A stretch of 64,000 bases of DNA, taken from Pseudomonas fluorescens (GTDB taxonomy: Bacteria > Pseudomonadota > Gammaproteobacteria > Pseudomonadales > Pseudomonadaceae). Below are positions 18,588 through 26,735 of the stretch, one piece after another. The notes below the pieces were generated by a model. That model had not been told where the DNA came from and did not search any database. It saw only the letters and a list, made by a program, of their open reading frames with translations. The translations under genes were made by a program, and so were the position numbers. Where the stretch lies: positions 1 through 64,000 of the forward strand of contig NZ_JAGGOF010000046.1 of NCBI RefSeq assembly GCF_018614775.1, given 5' to 3'. Positions within the stretch are counted from its first letter, which is position 1, and each line of letters opens with the position of its first letter.

Positions 18588-19028
18588 TCATTCAGGAATA
18601 CGCAACACCTGCCCCGGATAGATCTTGTCCGGGTGCGACAACATGGGTTTGTTGGCTTCGAAAATCTTGTTGTACTGGTTCGCATCACCGTACTCAGCCT
18701 TGGAGATGGCGCTGAGGGTGTCGCCTTTTTTCACGGTCACGAAACGCGCCGCTTTCGCCACCGGGCCGGTCACCGTGATCTGATCGTCAACACTGCCGAC
18801 ACCGGCGATGTTGCCCACCGCCAACAGAATCTTTTCCTTCTCTTCCTGACTTGCCACTTCACCGGTGACGATGACTTTATCGCCCTCAAGAGTGGCGTGG
18901 ACATTCGGATTACCGAGGCCGACCTTGTTGATGTGCTGTTTCAACTGCTCGCTCGCATCGGCATTGCCGGGCGTCAGCAGATCGATAAGCTTTTCACCTG
19001 CTTCCTTCACAAAACTAAAAATACTCAT
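18588..19028 (-). CDS. kbp: BON-LysM protein (YgaU/Kbp type)
   Basis: A 146-residue protein with an N-terminal BON domain (about 20-90, including [19 protein letters not shown]) and a C-terminal LysM domain (about 97-146, [19 protein letters not shown]...[10 protein letters not shown]). E. coli Kbp (YgaU) has this architecture and binds potassium in the cytoplasm. No signal peptide is visible here either. The ATG at 19028 has aaggag eight bases upstream. The open frame extends upstream but lacks a ribosome site. Convergent with yrfG, divergent from the LysR gene. Confidence 0.9.
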   Translation of the reverse strand: MSIFSFVKEAGEKLIDLLTPGNADASEQLKQHINKVGLGNPNVHATLEGDKVIVTGEVASQEEKEKILLAVGNIAGVGSVDDQITVTGPVAKAARFVTVKKGDTLSAISKAEYGDANQYNKIFEANKPMLSHPDKIYPGQVLRIPE

Positions 19029-19164
19029 GGCGCACGCTCCTTGGGTTGATGTGTCCAGACGCAAAAGACTAGACCAGGCCGGGCCAACCCGGTTCCCCGC
19101 CGACCAATGACCCCGCCACGCGCAAGCGCTAGAATTCGAGTCTCCCCGCGCCCATGGAGCGAAG

Positions 19165-20052
19165 ATGGACATCAAGCAGCTGAAATTTCTCATCGCCCTG
19201 GATGAAACGCGCCACTTCGGCCAGGCCGCCGCACGTTGTCACATCACCCAGCCGACCCTGTCGATGCGCTTGCGCAGCCTTGAAGAGGAACTTGACCTGC
19301 CGCTGGTCAACCGCGGCCAGCGTTTTGAAGGGTTTACCGCACCCGGCGAACGGGTACTGGCCTGGGCGCGCACCGTGCTGGCGGCCCATGATGGCCTGCT
19401 GGCCGAAGCAGCGGCCTGTCGCGGCAACCTGGCAGGGACGCTGCGCCTGGGCGTGGTGCCGTTGTCGGACTTCGATCCTTTATCGATGATGCAACGCTTG
19501 CACGGCGAGCACCCTAACCTGCGTTTCGAATTGTCGTCCCTGAGCTCTGAACAGATCCTCGAACAACTTGCGAACAACCGCATCGACCTGGGCATTTCCT
19601 ACTTGGAGCGGCTGGATAATGAACGTTTCGAGGCCCTGGCCTTCAGCCAGACCCGCATGGGCCTGCTGTACGACCAGCGTTATTTCTTTTTCGGTGAGCA
19701 AGCGCTGAGCTGGCAGGCGTTGATCGAACTGCCCTTGGGCATGCTGACCAGCGGCATGCATTTTCGCCAATCCATCGACTACCACTTCCACAGCCGCGGC
19801 CTCACGCCTCAACCGCTGTTGCAAACCGACGCCGTGCATCAGTTATTGCAAGCCGTGCACGGCGGGCTGTGTTGCGCCGTAATGCCGTTGGACAGCGGTT
19901 TGGACGTCCTGACCCAGGATTTGCGTATCCAGCCCATCGAAAGCGCGCAGACGCTGGTTCCACTGGGGCTGATCATGCGCCGCGGTGCGCCACGTTCGGC
20001 CCTGGCGGAAGCTTGTTTTGCGCTCTATCAGAAATCAATGACAGTCTCTTGA
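19165..20052 (+). CDS. LysR-family regulator near the formate dehydrogenase-like genes
   Basis: A 295-residue regulator. The winged helix-turn-helix is at residues 1-60 ([34 protein letters not shown]), and the periplasmic-binding-like effector domain runs from about 90 on. It lies 87 bases upstream of fdhD in the same direction, a conserved arrangement in pseudomonads. This suggests control of fdhD and the molybdopterin enzyme, but the effector is unknown. Confidence 0.9.
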   Translation: MDIKQLKFLIALDETRHFGQAAARCHITQPTLSMRLRSLEEELDLPLVNRGQRFEGFTAPGERVLAWARTVLAAHDGLLAEAAACRGNLAGTLRLGVVPLSDFDPLSMMQRLHGEHPNLRFELSSLSSEQILEQLANNRIDLGISYLERLDNERFEALAFSQTRMGLLYDQRYFFFGEQALSWQALIELPLGMLTSGMHFRQSIDYHFHSRGLTPQPLLQTDAVHQLLQAVHGGLCCAVMPLDSGLDVLTQDLRIQPIESAQTLVPLGLIMRRGAPRSALAEACFALYQKSMTVS

Positions 20053-20139
20053 TCGACGTCATCTATCGAAAGATCAGTAATAGCGATTAGACGTGGCAGA
20101 TTGCCGCATTTAGTCTTACCACTATTCCTACTTTCAGTG

Positions 20140-20985
20140 ATGCCCATGAACGACAAGCCGCCTGTCCGTCCGGCCCCCCCGGTGGCAACACCAGGGCCGG
20201 CCGCCAGCCAGAGCTATCACTACTGCAATCTGGACCACTCCCAATCGGACAGCGCCGCGCTGGCCGAGGAAGTGGCGTTGGCGATTGCCTATAACGGCAT
20301 CAGCCAGGCGGTCATGCTGGTCACCCCCACGGACCTTGAAGACTTCATCGTCGGCTTCAGCCTCGGCAGCGGCATCATCGAAGATGCATCGGACATCTAT
20401 GACCTGCAATTTAGTGGCGCCGGCTCGGCCCAATCAGCCCAAGTGACTATCGCCAACCGTGCCTTCTGGAACCTCAAGCAGCAACGCCGGCAGCTGGCCG
20501 GCACCAGCGGTTGCGGGTTATGCGGTGTGGAAGCGCTGGAACAGGCGTTGCCGAACCTCAGGGCGTTGCCCGGCGCGCCATTGCCTGCGGCGCAATGGCT
20601 CGATGGCCTGCGGCAACGCATCAGCCAGTTCCAGCCGCTGGGCCAGTATTGCGGCGCGGTCCATGCGGCATTATTCATGAACGCCCAGGGCGAGTTACTG
20701 CTGGGCCGCGAAGACATTGGCCGGCACAACGCTCTCGACAAGCTCATTGGCGCGCTGATCCGGCAACAGATCCCGGTCATCGGTGGCGTGGCAATCGTCA
20801 CCAGCCGTTGCAGCCTCGAACTGATCCAGAAAGTCTTGCGTGCCGGTATCCAGACCCTGGTCAGCCTGTCGTCGCCCACCGGCCTTGCCGTGCAGTGGGC
20901 CCGTCAACACAACCTCAACCTTATCCACCTGCCGCAAAAAAGTGCGCCGCGGGTCTACAGCCCTGCGATGGAGAGTCAAGCGTGA
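20140..20985 (+). CDS. fdhD: FdhD sulfurtransferase
   Basis: A protein of about 281 residues that transfers sulfur to the bis-MGD cofactor of formate dehydrogenases and makes them active. The CGLCG redox motif at about residue 131 and the C-terminal block LLGREDIGRHNALDKLIGA ... SRCSLELIQK are diagnostic. The start is uncertain: ATG at 20140 or 20146 is more credible than a TTG at 20101. Its stop overlaps the GTG of the next gene by four bases, tying it to that oxidoreductase. Confidence 0.92.
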   Translation: MPMNDKPPVRPAPPVATPGPAASQSYHYCNLDHSQSDSAALAEEVALAIAYNGISQAVMLVTPTDLEDFIVGFSLGSGIIEDASDIYDLQFSGAGSAQSAQVTIANRAFWNLKQQRRQLAGTSGCGLCGVEALEQALPNLRALPGAPLPAAQWLDGLRQRISQFQPLGQYCGAVHAALFMNAQGELLLGREDIGRHNALDKLIGALIRQQIPVIGGVAIVTSRCSLELIQKVLRAGIQTLVSLSSPTGLAVQWARQHNLNLIHLPQKSAPRVYSPAMESQA

Positions 20986-23330
20986 GCAATCATCAACAAG
21001 CCGACCAGACACCCGTACCGCGCTACAAGCCCTACAAGGGCCCGGCCGGTGGTTGGGGCGCGCTGATCAGCGTTGCCCAGGCCTGGTTGACCAGCGACAA
21101 CGCGCTGAAAAACATTCGGATGATGCTCAAGACCAACCAGAACGGTGGCTTCGACTGCCCAGGCTGTGCCTGGGGCGATTCACCGGAAAGCGGCATGGTC
21201 AAGTTCTGCGAGAACGGCGCCAAGGCGGTGAATTGGGAAGCCACCAAGCGCCGCGTCGATGCAGCGTTCTTCGCCAGGCACAGCGTGACCTCACTGCTGG
21301 AGCAGAGCGATTACTGGCTCGAATACCAGGGCCGCCTGACCGAGCCGATGCGCTACGACGCTGAAACCGATCGCTACAAACCGATCAGTTGGGACGCCGC
21401 GTTTGCCCTGATCGGCCAGCACCTGCAAGGGCTGTCCAGCCCGAACCAGGCCGAGTTCTACACCTCGGGCCGGGCCAGCAACGAAGCGGCCTACCTGTAT
21501 CAGCTGTTCGTGCGCGCCTACGGCACCAACAACTTCCCCGACTGCTCGAACATGTGCCACGAAGCCAGCGGCGTGGCGCTGTCCCAGAGTGTCGGCGTGG
21601 GCAAGGGCACGGTGACCTTCGACGACTTCGAGCACGCCGACGCGATTTTCGTCTGGGGCCAGAACCCCGGCACCAACCATCCACGAATGCTCGAACCGCT
21701 GCGCGAGGCGGTGAAACGCGGCGCCCAGGTGGTGTGCATCAACCCGCTCAAGGAACGTGGCCTGGAGCGTTTCCAGCATCCACAGCACCCGTTCGAAATG
21801 CTCACCAATGGCGACAAGCCCACCAATACCGCCTATTTCCGCCCGGCGCTGGGTGGCGACATGGCGATCTTGCGCGGCATGGCGAAGTTCCTGCTGCAAT
21901 GGGAACGTGATGCACAGAAGGCCAGCGCTCCAGCGGTGTTCGACCACGCGTTCCTCAACGAACACAGCGCCAACGTGCTGGATTACCTGGCCGCGGTCGA
22001 CGACACCTCGTGGGAACAGATCGTCGAGCAGTCGGGCCTGACCCTGGTGGAAATCGAGCAAGCGGCGCGCATGTACGCCAAAAGCAAGAGCGTGATCATG
22101 TGCTGGGCGATGGGCATCACCCAGCATCGCCATTCGGTGGCGACCATCCAGGAAATCGCCAACCTGATGATGCTGCGGGGCAACATCGGTCGGCCCGGCG
22201 CGGGCTTGTGCCCGGTACGCGGGCACAGCAACGTGCAGGGCGACCGGACCATGGGCATCAACGAGTGTCCGCCGGTGGCATTCCTCGACGCGCTGGAGCG
22301 GCGTTTCCAGTTCAAGGTGCCGCGCGCATACGGCCACAACGTGGTCGAGGCGATCCAGGCCATGGCCAGCGGCGAGGCGAAGGTCTTCATCGCCCTAGGC
22401 GGCAACTTCGCCCAAGCCACACCGGACAGCCATCGGACCTTCCAGGCCTTGGCCAACTGCGACCTGACCGTGCAAATCAGCACCAAGCTCAACCGCAGCC
22501 ATCTGGCCCACGGGAAGGACGCGTTGATCCTGCCGTGCCTGGGCCGTACCGACATCGACCGGCAAACCGAAGGCGCGCAAGCGGTCACCGTCGAGGACTC
22601 CTTCAGCATGGTCCACGCCTCCAAGGGCCAATTGCAGCCGCTGTCGAACCAGATGCGCTCCGAACCGTGGATCATTGCCGGCATCGCCGCCGCGACGCTA
22701 GGCAGCCGCCCGGTAGACTGGAACTGGCTGGTGGCCGATTACAGCCGCATCCGCGATCTGATCGCCGACACCGTACCCGGCTTCAGGGACTTCAACGAAA
22801 AGCTCAAGAACCCTGGTGGGTTCTACCTGGGCAACAGCGCCGGTTCGCGTCGCTGGAACACCCCGTCGGGCCGGGCCAATTTCAAGGCCAACCTGTTGCC
22901 GCACGACCTTGTGCATGAACGCACCCGCGCCACCGGCCAATTGCCCGACCTGATCATGCAATCGATGCGCTCCCACGATCAGTACAACACAACCATCTAT
23001 GGCCTCGATGACCGCTATCGCGGCGTGAAGGGCCAGCGGGACGTGCTGTTCGTCAACGAGGCGGACATCATTCGCCTGGGCTTCAAGCCGGGGCAGAAAG
23101 CCGATATCGTCTCGCTATGGGACGATGGGCGCGAACGTCGGGTCAAGGGCTTTACGCTGTTGGCGTTTGACATCCCTGCCGGACAGGCTGCGGCCTATTA
23201 CCCGGAGGTCAATCCCCTGGTACCGCTGGAAAGTGTTGGGGACGACAGCCACACACCGACATCCAAATTCGTGGCGATCCGCCTGGAGGCGGCGAGAGAA
23301 AGTGGTTTGATCCTGGCCAAGTCGGCCTGA
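20982..23330 (+). CDS. FdhF/YdeP-family molybdopterin oxidoreductase
   Basis: A 782-residue Mo/W-bis-MGD enzyme. It starts at a GTG overlapping fdhD, with the N-terminus SNHQQADQTPVPRY. An iron-sulfur-like segment DCPGCAWGD...KFCENG lies near residue 65. SNMCHEASGVALSQSVG (about 185-200) places a cysteine where formate dehydrogenase H has selenocysteine. The C-terminal molybdopterin dinucleotide-binding domain follows. The family is called formate dehydrogenase-like, but YdeP in E. coli is known mainly for acid resistance and its substrate is unsettled. No beta or gamma subunit is encoded here, so an independent electron acceptor must be used. The longer open frame from 20511 is antisense-free overlap with fdhD and is not the start. 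Confidence 0.9.
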   Translation: MSNHQQADQTPVPRYKPYKGPAGGWGALISVAQAWLTSDNALKNIRMMLKTNQNGGFDCPGCAWGDSPESGMVKFCENGAKAVNWEATKRRVDAAFFARHSVTSLLEQSDYWLEYQGRLTEPMRYDAETDRYKPISWDAAFALIGQHLQGLSSPNQAEFYTSGRASNEAAYLYQLFVRAYGTNNFPDCSNMCHEASGVALSQSVGVGKGTVTFDDFEHADAIFVWGQNPGTNHPRMLEPLREAVKRGAQVVCINPLKERGLERFQHPQHPFEMLTNGDKPTNTAYFRPALGGDMAILRGMAKFLLQWERDAQKASAPAVFDHAFLNEHSANVLDYLAAVDDTSWEQIVEQSGLTLVEIEQAARMYAKSKSVIMCWAMGITQHRHSVATIQEIANLMMLRGNIGRPGAGLCPVRGHSNVQGDRTMGINECPPVAFLDALERRFQFKVPRAYGHNVVEAIQAMASGEAKVFIALGGNFAQATPDSHRTFQALANCDLTVQISTKLNRSHLAHGKDALILPCLGRTDIDRQTEGAQAVTVEDSFSMVHASKGQLQPLSNQMRSEPWIIAGIAAATLGSRPVDWNWLVADYSRIRDLIADTVPGFRDFNEKLKNPGGFYLGNSAGSRRWNTPSGRANFKANLLPHDLVHERTRATGQLPDLIMQSMRSHDQYNTTIYGLDDRYRGVKGQRDVLFVNEADIIRLGFKPGQKADIVSLWDDGRERRVKGFTLLAFDIPAGQAAAYYPEVNPLVPLESVGDDSHTPTSKFVAIRLEAARESGLILAKSA

Positions 23331-23340
23331 TGACGTCTGT

Positions 23341-23364
23341 GGCGAGGGAGCACGCTCCCTCGCC
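23341..23364 (+). repeat. Short palindrome after the molybdopterin gene
   Basis: ggcgagggagc and gctccctcgcc pair almost completely. Related copies occur at 35593-35620 and 52728-52754. It could help end the fdh transcript although no strong T-tract follows. Confidence 0.7.
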
Positions 23365-23389
23365 AGGCATATTTTTCAACGCCCACAAA

Positions 23390-23570
23390 AAAGGCCGTTT
23401 CCCAAAGAAAACGGCCTGTCCGAAGTAGCAAAAGACCGGCCAAACGACCTTAAGTTCCGGACTAAAAACAATAACTTAGAGAATTGTGCAGCAGTCGTGT
23501 TACTCGTCGGATTTCGATTGTCACCCAACGAAGCCAGCCTCAGGATCGCGCCGTCATCCCTTTGAGGCTC
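23390..23570 (-). ncRNA. Candidate minus-strand small RNA with its own terminator
   Basis: A hairpin with arms aggccgttt (23392-23400) and aaacggcct (23409-23417) is followed on the minus strand by six T, a good terminator on that strand only. No minus-strand gene lies just upstream of it. The nearest is the thioesterase ending at 24138, beyond a plus-strand gene. The 150 bases between this terminator and 23570 contain internal complementarities, including gcctca/tgaggc and gtccgga/tccggac. From memory, PAO1 has an annotated sRNA (P34) after the equivalent oxidoreductase, PA5181. The 5' end is not determinable here. Confidence 0.45.
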
Positions 23571-23574
23571 CTCT

Positions 23575-24051
23575 ATGAAGTTCTCCTCCATTCTCTTGTT
23601 GTCCCTTGGCCTGTTCAGCGGCATCGCTTCTGCTGGCGGTACTGCCGAAGCAGGCGTTGGCGGCGCATTGGGCGGGGTTTTGGGTTCGGTCGTCGGCCAG
23701 TCCCTGGGCGGCAACACCGGCTCCACTATCGGCGCGTCCCTGGGCGGCGCAGGCGGTAGTGCGGTCGGCGCAGACAAACACAGCCGCGGCGAAGCGGCCA
23801 TCGGCGGCGCGCTGGGTGCAGCCGGCGGTAACGTGGTCGGTCGCAGCGTAGGCGGCAACACCGGCAGCCTGATCGGTGCGGCAGCGGGCGGTGGTGCTGG
23901 CGGCGCGCTGGGTAACTACATGGGCAAGGACGACGACGATGACCGTCGTTATGACAATCGCCGTGGTGACCGTCGTTACTACCGTGACGACCACCCGGGT
24001 CGCGGCCATGCCTACGGGCATCGCAAGCATAGGCACCACTATCGCGACTGA
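23575..24051 (+). CDS. Secreted glycine-zipper protein
   Basis: A 158-residue protein with a signal peptide (MKFSSILLLSLGLFSGIASA, cleavage near residue 20). Two related glycine-zipper blocks follow, GGALGGVLGSVVGQSLGGNT at about 29-48 and GGALGAAGGNVVGRSVGGNT at about 77-96. The tail is a five-Asp run followed by Arg/Tyr and then a His-rich end (HRKHRHHYRD). Glycine zippers pack membrane-spanning or membrane-associated helices, as in Rick_17kDa/YMGG outer-membrane proteins, but there is no lipobox here. The charged, His-rich tail could bind metal or polyanions. Function is unknown. Confidence 0.85.
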   Translation: MKFSSILLLSLGLFSGIASAGGTAEAGVGGALGGVLGSVVGQSLGGNTGSTIGASLGGAGGSAVGADKHSRGEAAIGGALGAAGGNVVGRSVGGNTGSLIGAAAGGGAGGALGNYMGKDDDDDRRYDNRRGDRRYYRDDHPGRGHAYGHRKHRHHYRD

Positions 24052-24137
24052 TCGCTGAGTTTCAGTAGCCGCGATAGAAGGTCGCAGCCCGCGCCGATGC
24101 ATCCAGGATGCCCGCCCGCAGGCTGCGATTTTTCGTT

Positions 24138-24557
24138 TCAGACCACCAGGTTTTCCAACGCCCCACGCAGCTGATCCGGAATGGCCACGGGCCGATTCGA
24201 CGCCCGGTCCACGAACACGTGGACAAAGCGCCCCGCCGCGCACGCCTCCTCCTCGCCCGCCTTGAAGACCGCCAACTCGTACTGCACTGAGCTGCTGCCC
24301 AGTTTCCCGACCCGCAAGCCGATTTCAATCCGGTCCGGGAATGCGATCGACGCAAAATAATCGCAAGCCGAACTCACCACGAACCCCACCACCTCCCCAT
24401 CATGGATATCCAGGCCGCCGACTTCAATCAGGTAGGTATTCACCGCCGTGTCGAAAAAGCTGTAGTAGGTGACGTTGTTGACGTGACCGTACACATCGTT
24501 GTCGTGCCAGCGCGTGGTGATGGGTTGCAGATGCGGGTATTCGCTACGTTGCGGCAT
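24138..24557 (-). CDS. Acyl-CoA thioesterase (4HBT hot-dog)
   Basis: A 139-residue hot-dog thioesterase with the 4HBT signature [22 protein letters not shown] (residues 17-38), which holds the catalytic Asp. It hydrolyses acyl-CoA. Chain length is unknown. It follows the 3-hydroxyacyl-CoA dehydrogenase by 19 bases on the same strand and is presumably co-transcribed with it. The pairing suggests handling of a 3-hydroxyacyl or related CoA intermediate, as in carnitine catabolism, though no carnitine genes are here. Confidence 0.9.
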   Translation of the reverse strand: MPQRSEYPHLQPITTRWHDNDVYGHVNNVTYYSFFDTAVNTYLIEVGGLDIHDGEVVGFVVSSACDYFASIAFPDRIEIGLRVGKLGSSSVQYELAVFKAGEEEACAAGRFVHVFVDRASNRPVAIPDQLRGALENLVV

Positions 24558-24576
24558 CAGGTGTCCTTTGTGGTGG

Positions 24577-25824
24577 TTAAATGGTTTGGGGCGCGACCTG
24601 CCGTTGCGCGAAACCCTTGCCCTGCGCTGCCAGTTCGCCGATCAGACGCGCAGGCTTCCACTGGTCGCCCTGCTTCGTTTCGAACTCCAGCAGGCGCGCG
24701 TGGATTTCTTCAAGCCCCTGGCTGTCCGCCCAGGCCATCGGGCCGCCCTTGTCCGCCGGAAAGCCGTAACCGTTGAGATAGACCAGGTCGATATCGTGGG
24801 CCGACTCGGCAATGCCTTCCTGCAGGATCTTTGCGCCTTCGTTGACCAACGCCAGCAAGCAACGCTCGAGAATTTCCTCCGGGCTGATCTCGCGACGCTG
24901 GAAACCCAACGCTTCGCTGACCTTCTGCACCAGCGCATCGACTTCAGCATCCTGCTCGGCCTGCCGACTGCCGGGTTCGTAGTGATAATAGCCGTTGCCG
25001 CTTTTCTGGCCGAACCGTCCCAGCTCGCACAAGCGGTTGTCCACCTGCACCTCAGGCGCATCCTGGCCCTGTCCCGCCAGCTCGCGGGCGCGCCACTCCA
25101 GGTCGATGCCCACGACGTCGTACATGCGGAACGGCCCCATGGCGAAACCGAAGCCCTGCAAGGCCGCGTCCACTTGATGGGGGAACGCACCCTCCAGCAG
25201 CATCTTGCGAGCTTCCAGCACATAGGGATGGAGCATGCGGTTGCCGATGAATCCATGGCAATTGCCCGAGACCACGCTGACCTTGCCCATGCGCTGGCCC
25301 AACACCAGCGCCGCATCCAGCACCGCTTTGGACGTTTGTTCGCCGCGAACGACTTCCAGCAATTTCATGATGTGCGCCGGGCTGAAGAAATGCAGGCCCA
25401 ACACCTGGGCGGGCCGCCGGGTCACGGCGGCGATGGCGTCGATGTCCAGTGCCGAAGTGTTGCTCGCCAGGATCGCCTCCGGCTTGAGCAGGCCATCCAA
25501 CTCGCGAAAGATGTTCTGCTTGAGTTCGAGGTTCTCGTAAACCGCTTCGATCACCAGGTCCACATCGCGGATCGCCGCGTAATCGTCCGCCCGCGTCACC
25601 CGGCCGATCCGGGCATCGGCCTCGCCCTGGTCGATACGGCCCTGGCGCACGTTATGGGCATAGGTCTCGGCCACGGCAACCAGCGCCTGCTCGAGCATCT
25701 GGGGGTTGTTGTCGACCCACTGCACCGTCACGCCGGCATTGGCCAGGCACATGACGATGCCTCGGCCCATGGTGCCTGCACCGACCACGGCGGCGCGCTG
25801 AATATCGAAGGGTGTCTGGCTCAT
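24577..25824 (-). CDS. 3-hydroxyacyl-CoA dehydrogenase
   Basis: A 415-residue NAD-dependent dehydrogenase. The Rossmann motif is [12 protein letters not shown] at residues 16-21 onward. The NAD/substrate region has VYENLELKQ and ASNTSALDI. The catalytic His lies in [15 protein letters not shown] near residue 146. Two C-terminal 3HCDH domains follow ([11 protein letters not shown]... and [16 protein letters not shown]...). This is the C-terminal half of a FadB-like enzyme without the hydratase domain, oxidising 3-hydroxyacyl-CoA to 3-ketoacyl-CoA. Operon with the thioesterase. Confidence 0.93.
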   Translation of the reverse strand: MSQTPFDIQRAAVVGAGTMGRGIVMCLANAGVTVQWVDNNPQMLEQALVAVAETYAHNVRQGRIDQGEADARIGRVTRADDYAAIRDVDLVIEAVYENLELKQNIFRELDGLLKPEAILASNTSALDIDAIAAVTRRPAQVLGLHFFSPAHIMKLLEVVRGEQTSKAVLDAALVLGQRMGKVSVVSGNCHGFIGNRMLHPYVLEARKMLLEGAFPHQVDAALQGFGFAMGPFRMYDVVGIDLEWRARELAGQGQDAPEVQVDNRLCELGRFGQKSGNGYYHYEPGSRQAEQDAEVDALVQKVSEALGFQRREISPEEILERCLLALVNEGAKILQEGIAESAHDIDLVYLNGYGFPADKGGPMAWADSQGLEEIHARLLEFETKQGDQWKPARLIGELAAQGKGFAQRQVAPQTI

Positions 25825-25931
25825 GTCTGTTCTCTTGTTGGCGGCTCGAAGACAGCGTTCACCTTAGTCAGCGCCCGAATATTTTTGAAATTTATTCGTG
25901 TGATGGCGGGCATTCATCGGATGGATGCAGT

Positions 25932-26354
25932 TCACAGGTGCGCCTGGGCCCATTGCCGGACATCAGCGTAGGGGTACTCCTCCAGTGCCGGGTACCCCCG
26001 GATCGTCCGCGCTTTCAATCGAGTGAACAGCGGTACGCTGATGCCGCACAGAAACCGGGTCAGCCGCTCCGCAGAAGGTATTCCACCCGTGTGCTGCTCA
26101 TGCCTGTGGATAAAATCACCACAGAGCCCGTCGAAGCTTTTATCCACAAGTGCCGGCAAAGGTGGCGGCTCCGGCAGACGTGCAACATGCCCTTGGCACA
26201 CCGAACAGTGCCCGCACTGCCGGGGCGCATGCTCGTCGCCGAAATACGCCGCCAGCCGATGATCAAGGCAGCGGTCAGTGCCGAACAACTCAAGCATGGC
26301 GTGGATCCGGGATGCCCGGCATCCGATGCAGGCGTTGGAGGAGCGGTTCGCCAT
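25932..26354 (-). pseudogene. C-terminal relic of a RecQ-family DNA helicase
   Basis: The 140-residue open frame begins with unrelated residues and then reads like the end of a RecQ-type helicase: HAMLELFGTDRCLDHRLAAYFGDEHAPRQCGHCSVC, the zinc-binding region with its paired cysteines, and a C-terminal winged-helix-like segment (SAERLTRFLCGISVPLFTRLKARTIRGYPALEEYPYADV). The helicase motor domains, about 400-500 residues, are missing. Homology starts at about 26310 and nothing helicase-like is seen beyond it. It is most simply a deletion remnant, though a small protein could still be expressed. Confidence 0.72.
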
Positions 26355-26478
26355 CGACCTTATCGACTACGACGCGTATCGCTATTTTCAACCCGAAGGC
26401 TTCGACGTGTTTTCAAAAGCGCAGGGTCAAGGGCCGTGGTGGGAAAGTGCCGTTGACCATTGTTGAAAGTGCCGCCGT

Positions 26479-26501
26479 CATAGCGAGCTCGCTCCCACAG
26501 G
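26479..26501. repeat. Single REP unit
   Basis: tagcgagctcgctcccacag matches one REP arm, with no partner nearby. Confidence 0.7.
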
Positions 26502-26614
26502 ATGAGTCAATCACCAATGAACGAAAGCACAGCAATCAGCGTCATACCCTCCCGTAGGCTAGTGTAGGAAACGTGCCGTCGAGCCCTGCGATTAGTCCTT
26601 AGCCGCCTATTCAT

Positions 26615-26644
26615 GTTTAACTTGAACGTTCATTCAAGTTAAAC
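26615..26644 (+). promoter_or_regulatory. BetI-like operator palindrome upstream of betT
   Basis: gtttaacttgaa (26615-26626) and ttcaagttaaac (26633-26644) are perfect 12-bp inverted arms around cgttca. The core ttgaacgttcattcaa resembles the choline-responsive BetI operator (TTGAACGTTCAA type). It lies 91 bases before the betT start, in a 381-base gap (26355-26735) otherwise holding only a REP unit and an unassigned plus-strand open frame. Confidence 0.75.
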
Positions 26645-26735
26645 CATCGGTTTGCTGCCCGCTCACAACAGGAGGCTTGTCTTTGCCGACTCCGTTTTCA
26701 ACCCTCGCTTTTTCGCGTCCCGGGGCGCTTCGCCC

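Noticed and set aside
26278..26466. Plus-strand frame of 62 residues overlapping the RecQ relic
   Set aside because: No family recognised and no clear ribosome site. It is described as a finding with the relic but not listed as a gene.
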